Shown here piece by piece: positions 1 through 7,700 of a stretch of DNA of 64,000 bases. This DNA is from Mucilaginibacter pineti (GTDB taxonomy: Bacteria > Bacteroidota > Bacteroidia > Sphingobacteriales > Sphingobacteriaceae): contig NZ_FNAI01000010.1 in NCBI RefSeq assembly GCF_900101875.1, positions 1 through 64,000 on the forward strand, written 5' to 3'. Position 1 is the first letter of the stretch. Each line of letters begins with the position of its first letter. The position numbers and the translations under genes were made by a program. The notes beneath the pieces are model-generated. The model worked only from the letters and a program-made list of their open reading frames with translations. It ran no database searches and was not told the DNA's origin.

Positions 1-10
1 TCATTTCAAA

Positions 11-97
11 ATTATGCCGCATGTATATACTTAAAAAACGACCTTAGCACATCTATGCTGGTCTCATTCGGCATAATCATTCACGCGGCATTATGAC
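11..97. repeat. Inverted repeat at the truncated ardC end
   Basis: ATTATGCCG at 11-19 is the exact reverse complement of CGGCATAAT at 69-77. A third related copy, GCGGCATTAT, lies at 85-94 and forms the last codons of the truncated ardC. Bases 1-80 hold no recognisable gene. The clustering of the motif exactly where the protein breaks off suggests a recombination or deletion junction; this is inference. Confidence 0.45.
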
Positions 98-743
98 CCA
101 ATTCATGCAAAAGGGTAGCATAATATTTGGCAGCGGAATCGAATTGCTCTTTTTTAGGTATTTGTATCCGGTCACGCGATGGTGCATAATATGCTTCGTT
201 GCCGCCATGTTTGATAACTGCCTGGCTTGACCGGATAATTTGTTCGGCCCTTTCGATGGCCGACCATGGCTGCTCAGCCTGTTTTTCACTTAAATCCTGT
301 TGCCAGGGCGGGATGCCGTTGATCTGTTCGCCGTTAAACACCAGCGCATTGATAAACATTGGTCTGGCCAGTTTAATCTGCGCTTTTTTTGGGTTTCCAT
401 CCGAATCAAGCACCGGCCTGCCTTTTTCATCCAGGATGGGTTTTAGATCAAATTTTTTAACATAAGTGATCATGGTCGATCTGGCACCCTTCATAACGGA
501 CCATTTGCTGGCAGCTGCCTGTTTAAAGGTCAGCCAGCGCGGGTCGTCGTAACCTTGCATCGCTAGCCAGAATGCATTCATGCCGCGATAGTTCTTACCG
601 GTTGTCGGGTTGAGCGGGGTCCTATAACCCGAAGAATTATCATCTGTCCAGGGCTTTTGAAAAGGCGATGTACCTTCCTGCAAAGCGGCGATGAGCTTTT
701 CAGCGATCTGCTCCTGTAAAGGTTTATAGTTTTTAGTATTCAT
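81..743 (-). pseudogene. ArdC-like antirestriction protein, C-terminally truncated
   Basis: The 220-residue product matches the ArdC family: an N-terminal ssDNA-binding domain (about residues 5-150, with the pattern NPTTGKNYRGMNAFWL) followed by a zincin-like metallopeptidase domain. The zinc motif HELGH sits at residues 213-217, but the frame stops three residues later (NAA, then TGA). Family members usually continue for roughly 80-100 residues past this motif, including a downstream acidic zinc ligand, so the peptidase part is probably non-functional. ArdC proteins protect incoming conjugative DNA from host restriction. The gene overlaps its upstream neighbour by 11 bases and is the distal gene of the transfer cluster here. 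The final codons coincide with an inverted-repeat motif (see findings), which suggests a rearrangement breakpoint. I see no continuation of the domain in other frames of bases 1-80. Confidence 0.7.
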
Positions 744-1146
744 AGCCCCTGTTTTGATTGATCTCCAACTGGTTTTCCAGCGTGTCCATGGCGAATTCCC
801 GCACCACCTTATTGTCCTTCACAAATTCCATCGCCTTGCGCACTAAGGGCGTTAAGCCATGCTGCTGCATTAAGTTCACCTGGAACAGCGCCTTGAAATC
901 ATCATAATTCGCTTTGCGTGCTTCGTTCATCAGCAATTCGTAGATCACATCGGCAGGTTTAAAGACCAATAGCGCATTGGTACTGTAACGCGCATTCTCG
1001 CCTTTACCGAAGCTGACATAGATATCATCGGTTTCCAGCTTAGCGCCGGTGATCATTCCGACCTGACCTTGTTTTTGCGCCGGATCGTCATCAAAGTCGG
1101 GATGCACCAATACCGATGTCCCGGTGAGTTCATCCGTTGGTTTCAT
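733..1146 (-). CDS. Conserved hypothetical protein of conjugative element
   Basis: This is a 137-residue acidic, soluble protein without signal peptide or membrane segment. The first half (residues 8-60) reads like a small beta-barrel (TSVLVHPDFDDDP, QVGMITGAK, DDIYVSFGKGENARYS); the second half is helical. I do not recognise a named domain. It lies 23 bases downstream of the coupling-protein gene and overlaps ardC by 11 bases, so it is probably translated with both. The ATG at 1146 is the only early start. Confidence 0.6.
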   Translation of the reverse strand: MKPTDELTGTSVLVHPDFDDDPAQKQGQVGMITGAKLETDDIYVSFGKGENARYSTNALLVFKPADVIYELLMNEARKANYDDFKALFQVNLMQQHGLTPLVRKAMEFVKDNKVVREFAMDTLENQLEINQNRGYEY

Positions 1147-1169
1147 AAGCTTATTATTTTAAAGGATTT

Positions 1170-3185
1170 TTATTTTTTCTTCGGCGTCATGCTGCCTTTG
1201 GGCAGCACTTCGACCTGCGGGATAGGTTTGCGGAAACTTTCGACGATGGCTTCTACCTCCTTATTAATGCGCATAAAATTTTCGCGCAGTACCTCATCCT
1301 TGCGCCCGGCAAAGTCATAATAGACCGGCAGGTCGCGGTAACCTGCTTCTTCAGTGGCAAGCTCAGCGGTATTCAGGTTCACTTTGCAATTGATGGCCGA
1401 GGTTTCAAACTTGCCGGTATAGACTTCCTGGACGTCGGCCGCGATCAGCCCTACCATTTCCCCCGTATTTAAAGAGGCCATTTTACCGGCGGGAATCAAG
1501 GGTTCGAGTTTCTCCTGTAAGGAAGTGGAGGTTTTATTACGGTCAATAGACAGGCTTTCGCCGATCTGTTTGTTCTTGCCAAATATCCGTTCCAGCCAGT
1601 CCAACGTTTCTTTATTCCGGACGGAACCGGCCAGCACATTGCCGACGACCGCGGTAATGGTGGCTGCGGTATCTTTACCGTAGTGTTGATTGAACTGCGG
1701 CAATTCCTGCAATCCCATCAGGATGGCCACCTTATTCGACCTGGCAACAGCTTGCAGGTTATCGATCTTATAAATATATAAGGTGGGAATTTCGTCAATG
1801 ATCAGCGCCGACGGCAGGTTGCCTTTGCTGTTGATCAGCTTGGTCAGGCGGTTCATGACCACGGAATAGCAAGCCGAATTGATATTCTGCGTGCTTGGGT
1901 CGTTAGCCAGTACCACCATACCGGGCGTATTTTTATCCGATATTTTGAGGTTAAAGTCATCACCCGAAAAAACCCAAAACGTCTCCTTCGTAGCCAGTCG
2001 GGAAATAAATATTTTCAGGGTACCGATCTGTCCTTCCAACTGCGGAAAGGCTTTAGCCACATAGGCCGTTTTAAATGGCGACAACAGTGATACCAGTTCC
2101 GGTTCTGAGAACAGCGTATTAAAAATATCTTCGTAAGAATGATTAAGGAAAGACAGCACATGCGGCAGGCTGGAATATTTACCACCGGCATGTTTACTGA
2201 AAAAATAGACACAGGCCGCTAAGAAGTTAACCGCAGACTGCGTAAAGAACTGATCGCTGCCGCCGCTCTTGTCACCTTTCTTCATGGCTTCCACCAAACC
2301 CTCTGCGCTTTCTGATGCGTCCGCCAGGGTCTTCAGGTAATCACTCCGCCAGGGATTGGTACGGCGGCTGCGCTCCACATCATTTAAATTAATGACATGG
2401 AAATCATAGCCTTTGCACTTGCCCCGCTGTTTGGCCAGCAGATAATGGTAATAAGCTATTTTCCCAAGATCGGGAAACTTATAATCATAGACGCAGCAGC
2501 AAAATTCCTTCGCGATCAGCTGGCGAATAAAGGGATTAACGATCCCGAATGACTTGCCGGAGCCTGGCGTACCGATCAAGATGGTAGCCCGGAACGGATT
2601 GACGATATTGATCCACCCATCCCGGACTTTGCCCTTGAAATAAAAAAGCATCGGGATATTCACAGAATAAGGCGTAACCACCGGCTTGACCGGCTGCATA
2701 AAGCTTTCACCCTCCACATTCCAAATATCCTTACCCAAACCGGAGCGGATCATTTTGGAAACGTTATCCATCGATACGCTGATGAGGATAGCCCCAAACA
2801 GCGAACCAAGCATGTAACCTAAATCCCACCACGTGGTAAAAGCAAAGGCCAAAGCGCCAGCCCGCCCGTATAAAAATGCACTGCCAAAAAACAGCAATAA
2901 TCCTAAAGCCAGCGGGTAAAGGATATGCAGCTTCGGATCAAGCTCCTGTTTCTTTTTAGCCAAAGTGCCGATACTGACCAGGCAGATCAAAAAGAGCGTC
3001 GCCAGCTTGCTGTACAATAGATTACTGTAAATAAGCACATGGCTCAGCTTTTCGACCGGCCCATAAAAAAAGCCCCAGAACGGAGCTTGCTTGTAAACGA
3101 ATATGGCGGCTTCGAGCGCAATGGAGACATAGATGAGGCATTGCATAAAGCCGTGCAGCTTATGCTGCTCGTGCGTTTCTTCCAT
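1170..3185 (-). CDS. Type IV coupling protein (VirD4/TraG family ATPase)
   Basis: This 671-residue ATPase should link the relaxosome to the type IV secretion channel at the inner membrane. The N-terminal ~140 residues hold several hydrophobic segments (about 16-34, 46-75, 88-105, 112-138), as usual for Bacteroidetes coupling proteins. Walker A GTPGSGKS is at residues 205-212 and Walker B LIIDE at 461-465. The segment PGMVVLANDPSTQ is typical of the family. In Bacteroides elements the equivalent is often called MobC. Here it lies far from mobA and the relaxase, at the distal end of the transfer cluster. The start is the ATG at 3185. A T-tract (3200-3206) behind a weak GC-rich hairpin lies just upstream. 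Confidence 0.88.
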   Translation of the reverse strand: MEETHEQHKLHGFMQCLIYVSIALEAAIFVYKQAPFWGFFYGPVEKLSHVLIYSNLLYSKLATLFLICLVSIGTLAKKKQELDPKLHILYPLALGLLLFFGSAFLYGRAGALAFAFTTWWDLGYMLGSLFGAILISVSMDNVSKMIRSGLGKDIWNVEGESFMQPVKPVVTPYSVNIPMLFYFKGKVRDGWINIVNPFRATILIGTPGSGKSFGIVNPFIRQLIAKEFCCCVYDYKFPDLGKIAYYHYLLAKQRGKCKGYDFHVINLNDVERSRRTNPWRSDYLKTLADASESAEGLVEAMKKGDKSGGSDQFFTQSAVNFLAACVYFFSKHAGGKYSSLPHVLSFLNHSYEDIFNTLFSEPELVSLLSPFKTAYVAKAFPQLEGQIGTLKIFISRLATKETFWVFSGDDFNLKISDKNTPGMVVLANDPSTQNINSACYSVVMNRLTKLINSKGNLPSALIIDEIPTLYIYKIDNLQAVARSNKVAILMGLQELPQFNQHYGKDTAATITAVVGNVLAGSVRNKETLDWLERIFGKNKQIGESLSIDRNKTSTSLQEKLEPLIPAGKMASLNTGEMVGLIAADVQEVYTGKFETSAINCKVNLNTAELATEEAGYRDLPVYYDFAGRKDEVLRENFMRINKEVEAIVESFRKPIPQVEVLPKGSMTPKKK

Positions 3186-3226
3186 AAAAATCGTTAAATA
3201 AAAAAAGCCACGAACGGGCCGGACAT

Positions 3227-3250
3227 AAAAAAACCGCTACGGGCAGCGGT
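3227..3250 (-). terminator. Intrinsic terminator after the GNAT gene
   Basis: On the minus strand a 6-bp stem (ACCGCT/AGCGGT) with loop GCCCGT is followed by seven T residues. It lies about 32 bases past the stop of the acetyltransferase gene and should end the toxin-antitoxin transcript before the coupling-protein gene. Confidence 0.75.
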
Positions 3251-3281
3251 AATCAAAAATCAGTAATTCTAAAGAACCTGA

Positions 3282-3833
3282 TCAGGTCAGCTTCAACAAA
3301 TCATAATACATAATGCGGGTCTTGGAGCTGGTATCCGAGTCAAGCAAAAATTTAAAACCATTCCGGTTATAATATTTCTGCTGTTTTTCCTCATTGATCG
3401 CGTCAAGAATGAGTAGCCTTACTGCAGGTTTGTGGTCAATTATGACCCAGCCTTTTATAAAGTCCATCATTTCATAAGCAATTCCCGATCCGTGCAGATC
3501 AGTATGTACACCCAAGCGGCCAATCTTTATGGAAGGATATTGCCTGATCCGTTTTTCATTGGGAATTTTGATCAGCCTGTGCAGACGATTCCAAATCGTA
3601 TTACTGTAACCTTTCGTATCGCCCAAATCATTTAGGCAATCATTGGATATACTGAAATAGGCTTTAATGTTCCCTGCCTCATCCTGAAACAGGTAAGTGT
3701 TGGCCATGCCTTGCGACTGGTAATTTAAAGCGTCATCACGCAGAAAGGATGTGATATCTTCTAATCCGCAATCAAATGTATCAAGAAGTGACTGTGCTGA
3801 AAGCTCAGAAAAGAACAGATCCGACAGTGCCAA
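3282..3833 (-). CDS. GNAT acetyltransferase, likely toxin of a TA pair
   Basis: The 183-residue protein has the layout of toxin-type GNAT enzymes such as the TacT/AtaT group: an N-terminal segment FDCGLEDITSFLRDDA (about residues 19-35), then the acetyl-CoA binding region IGRLGVHTDLHGSGIAYEMM (about 103-122), and FYNRNGF-like YYNRNGFKF (about 154-162) near the end. Such toxins acetylate aminoacyl-tRNAs; the target here is inferred from family. The first codon is TTG at 3833, only two bases after the stop of the small upstream gene, which suggests translational coupling. No nearer ATG preserves the conserved N-terminus. It is flanked downstream by a good terminator, so the pair forms its own unit inside the transfer region. 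Confidence 0.72.
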   Translation of the reverse strand: MALSDLFFSELSAQSLLDTFDCGLEDITSFLRDDALNYQSQGMANTYLFQDEAGNIKAYFSISNDCLNDLGDTKGYSNTIWNRLHRLIKIPNEKRIRQYPSIKIGRLGVHTDLHGSGIAYEMMDFIKGWVIIDHKPAVRLLILDAINEEKQQKYYNRNGFKFLLDSDTSSKTRIMYYDLLKLT

Positions 3834-3835
3834 CG

Positions 3836-3997
3836 TTATTTAGCCACTTTTTTTGTCAGGACTTTTTCCACTAATGACTGGATACGCTGACGTTCCTGGG
3901 TTGATACTTTCTGAGTTTGTTCAGATACAAGCACCTGATTGAACTTCCGTGAGGAAGAACCACTCAGAATTGGGGTTGCTTTTATTGGAGTTGCCAT
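3836..3997 (-). CDS. Small antitoxin-like protein upstream of GNAT toxin
   Basis: A 53-residue basic protein begins MATPIKATPILSGSSSRKFN and ends in a Lys-rich tail (VEKVLTKKVAK). The pattern of a short protein with a TPxLxG..A/S..F motif directly before a GNAT gene recurs in Bacteroidetes and fits an antitoxin, although the usual ribbon-helix-helix fold is not obvious. It is two bases upstream of the acetyltransferase. It is absent from most gene callers' output because of its size. Start is the ATG at 3997, 22 bases below a TATATTTG box. Confidence 0.55.
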   Translation of the reverse strand: MATPIKATPILSGSSSRKFNQVLVSEQTQKVSTQERQRIQSLVEKVLTKKVAK

Positions 3998-4019
3998 AAC
4001 TTATATCTTTATTAATACA

Positions 4020-4027
4020 CAAATATA
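4020..4027 (-). promoter_or_regulatory. Bacteroidetes -7 box TATATTTG for the TA pair
   Basis: TATATTTG matches the Bacteroidetes -7 consensus TAnnTTTG and lies 22 bases before the antitoxin start. No clear -33 TTTG is seen at the expected spacing. Surrounding DNA (4000-4200) is AT-rich and holds no gene. Confidence 0.5.
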
Positions 4028-4202
4028 CAAAATATTGGATATATTATCTTTGATATAGAGAAAATTGACAATAATCGCGCCAATAGTATCGTACTAAATT
4101 CTCCAATTGTATAGCGCAAATCTCAGACTAGTTTATCAAACTAACACATTTTCGGCGATAGTCGCCATAAATGTACCGGTATCATAAACAAATGTCTTTT
4201 TA

Positions 4203-4694
4203 TTAAGGGTCAGGATGGTAACGCTCGATGCTGGCAATCGTATCATGGATCGCCCCGCCATGACTGAACAGGGCGACCCGCTCCAACGAAAATTTGCGGC
4301 CAGCCCCCATCACGATAGAATGGTAGCCAAAAGTGATGACGATACCGCCCGGCGACAGGCAGCGCGGTATTTCGTCCTTCAACTGCCGGAAGGGGCTACA
4401 GATATGGCCTTTATACAGCTCCATACTTTTGCGCATTGCATAAGGCGGGTCAAGCAAGATCGTATTAAAACTGTCGCCGGTCCAGTTCCGTAACAATGCC
4501 AGCGCATCTAAATGATAATCGGCGGGCATCGCCGGGTCAAGGTCATTGCGTATCTCAATCACATCGAGCATGGTCGGCCCGGCAAACAAATTGAGCACCC
4601 GGCCTTCACAATGCTGCTCCACCCACAAGCGGATCGGGCGAACCGAAAAAGTGTAGCGATGCAAAGGGCAGCGCAGGTGCTCGAATACAATCAT
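4203..4694 (-). CDS. Small adenine-type DNA methyltransferase domain protein
   Basis: The 163-residue protein is a short class I SAM-dependent methyltransferase. It contains a cofactor-loop-like segment VLNLFAGPTMLDVIEIRND (about residues 34-52) and the catalytic motif LLDPPYAMRKSMELY (DPPY, about residues 80-83), which is typical of N6-adenine or N4-cytosine enzymes. There is no separate target-recognition domain. It lies 14 bases downstream of the giant helicase-methylase gene and is probably co-transcribed. A likely role is self-modification of the element's DNA against host restriction; this is inferred from context. Confidence 0.7.
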   Translation of the reverse strand: MIVFEHLRCPLHRYTFSVRPIRLWVEQHCEGRVLNLFAGPTMLDVIEIRNDLDPAMPADYHLDALALLRNWTGDSFNTILLDPPYAMRKSMELYKGHICSPFRQLKDEIPRCLSPGGIVITFGYHSIVMGAGRKFSLERVALFSHGGAIHDTIASIERYHPDP

Positions 4695-4708
4695 AGCAAT
4701 TGGATAGT

Positions 4709-7700
4709 TTATAAAATGCCCTGAGCAGGATAATCCTGCTGACCCAAAGCGGCGGCGCGAAGCGGCTTTAGGTTTTCGGAATGGTCGAGCGTATCTGTTT
4801 GCTCTTGTTCTACAAACTGTTCTTCTGCCTGTTCTTCTTCGGGCGCGGCCTGCTTTTGCGTCGCCTTGATCTTGGCAGCAATTTCCTGTTCCAGCCTGCG
4901 CAGCTCTACCCGCAGCTCGACCAGTTCCTGTTCTTTTTCAAAGGTCTTTTGACTTAACTCGGTTAAAGTTGGCACCTCTGCAAGTAGTTCGGTTTGCTCA
5001 TTTTCGTACTTTTCCCGTAAGCCGGTGACCTTATCAATGGCATTGAGAAAATAGCGTGCCGCCAGCTTAGGATTATCTATGTTCGGGTTACCGCCGTTAG
5101 CCTGGTATTTAATGCCGCCCGGCCCTTCGGCAAACAGGTGGTTTTGCATCCGGTACTTGAACAGTCCCTGGTCCTCATAACCTTCGCGTTGCTGCCGGAT
5201 ATAGAGGTTAAACCCGTATAAGGTGCCAATTTGCTTTTCTTCCGGCTCGCCTTTAGCGGGTTGCCAGCCTTTATACAGCGCAATGATTTTATTGCCTAAT
5301 GCCTCTGCATCCGCAGATGGAAAATCCGTCAATTGTATCGGGTTTAATTTATTGCCCTCTTTATTATGTTTTAATTGGGAAGTGTAAAGCGCCTCGTCTT
5401 GCAACAGGCCGTCCATCGTGCCCTTAATTTCGCCCAAACGTTTTTCGGCGGCTTCCAGGCTGTAACGGTTGCGGGCAACTTCGCGGAAGTGGGCTGATTT
5501 CCAGCCTTCCAATTGGGCTACTTTCTTTTCCACCTTTGTCTTTTCCAAAAGGGTTGTATCGCCTGAAAGGATCGCGATATACTCCGAAAAGTTCATCCCG
5601 CTTTTTTCATCCAAAGCGCCCTCATCGAGGGTACGTACATTCAGCTCGCAGGCCTTCATCTGCGAAATAAAGGTCTGCTTGTTCTTCAACAAGTTGAACT
5701 TATAGGCATCCAGCGATTGCTCGACCCCATAAATAAAGTTCAGCACCTTATTATCGTAGTGCTTTTTGGCCAGCCAGTTACCCTGCCTGGCACCTCTGCC
5801 GTCGCGCTGCTCCAGGTCGCTCGGACGCCACGGTGTGTCAAAATGGTGCATGGCTAAAACCCGTGCCTGAACGTTCAAACCGGTGCCGGCTTTTTCCGTG
5901 CTGCCTAATAACAGCCTGATTTCCCCGGCATTCATCTTGCGGAATAGTTCCGGTTTTTGACGGTCCGTCCAGTCGTGGATATAAGTGATCTCGTGCGCCG
6001 GAATGTCAAAATCCCGCACCAGCTTTTCTTTCAGCGCATCATAGATATTGAATACCCCCTGCTTTGGTGTTCCGACGTCGCTGAACACAATTTGCGTTCC
6101 TTTATGTTCGGTGCTCAGGTTATACATTTCGGCAATCTTGCGTGCGCAGACATTGACCTTATTATCCGGGTGGTCTTCATAATCCGGATCGATCAGCCGC
6201 ATATCCGCCGACATTTTCTTGGCGTAATTGGTGGCGATCAGCATCCGGGCATTATCTTCCTCGGCGCTCAGGCGGGGACGGCCCAATAAGGTCGCGTCGC
6301 CGGTTTCAGCAAACTGCATCAGCTTTTTGATAAAGTCCTGCTGGTCGGGTGTTGGGTGAATGTTCACCAATGTTTCCGATAGCTCCGGCTTATCCAGGTT
6401 GATATGTTTCGCCGTTTTATAATCGGTGATCTCATTATAAAACAGCGCCAGTTCGGGCACTTTGATAAAATGACGGAAGCGCTCTTTGGCGGTGATCTGG
6501 TTGGTGACCGAAAACTCAAAGTCGGTTGTCTTTTTGGCGAATACCGCAGCCCAGGCATCAAAGTTGCTGATGCTCTGCCGTTCAAACTCGTTTGGCCGCA
6601 GGTATTTGAAGATCAAATACATTTCCGTTAAACTGTTGGAGATTGGCGTACCCGATAAGAACGTGACACACAGGTCGGCATCAAACTTCTGCTGTAAAGT
6701 CCTGACCGCAAACAGCATATTCAATGCCTTTTGGCTGCCGTCCTGGTTACCCAAACCGGCCACGCGGTTGTGGCGGGTAGTAAAGGTGAGGTTCTTGAAC
6801 TTATGGGATTCATCGACGAACAGGTGGTCGATGTTCATTTCCAGGAAATTGATGCCCGCGTCCTTTTTATTTTCCAGCGTATATAAAACGCCCTCCAATT
6901 TGGCTTCGAGGTTCTTTTTGCGCAGTTCCAGCCCTTTCAATATCGATCGCGAAACCTCGCCGCCCAATGATTTGAGCGTATCGAGGTCGGCCTGGATATT
7001 ATCGAGTTCGGCTTGCATGATCTCCTGCTGCACTTCCGGCGACTGCGGGATCTTACCAAACTGGTCATGCGTCAGGATAATGCAGTCCCAATTGTTGTTC
7101 TTGATCTGGTGAAACAGCGTTTGACGCTTGACCGGGGTAAAATCATTTTCACCGGGTGCCAGTATTTTGGCATGTGGATAAGCCTTGCGGTAGGTATCGC
7201 TGATCTGCCCAACATTGGCTTTGAGCGCCAGGATCATCGGCTTTTGCACGATACCTAACCGTTTCATTTCCTGAGCGGCAACGATCATGGTCAAAGTTTT
7301 ACCTAAGCCCACTTCATGATCGATCAGGGCACCCCGGTTCTGAATGATGCGCCAGGCGGCGTTACGCTGCGAACTGTATAAGTCTTCGATTCCCAATGCC
7401 TTGCGGTCAAGACCGGGAAAGGCCAGATGGCTGCCGTCATATTCGCGCAGCACATAGCAATTAAAGGTTTGGTTATATAAATTTTCAATGGCGTTCTTCT
7501 CGCTGCCCGGCAGTTCGCGCAGCCATTCCTCGAAGCGGCTGCGGATCGATTCGATCTTTTGGTGCCCCAACTGGATGGCTTCGTTGTCCGGCAGCCTGAC
7601 GGCGTTATCACCGGTACCGACCTTATAGCTGAAATACGGACTGGTATTTTCCAGCGCATGTTCCAACAGCGCCGCGCCTTTCATTTTGATGCCGGACTTT

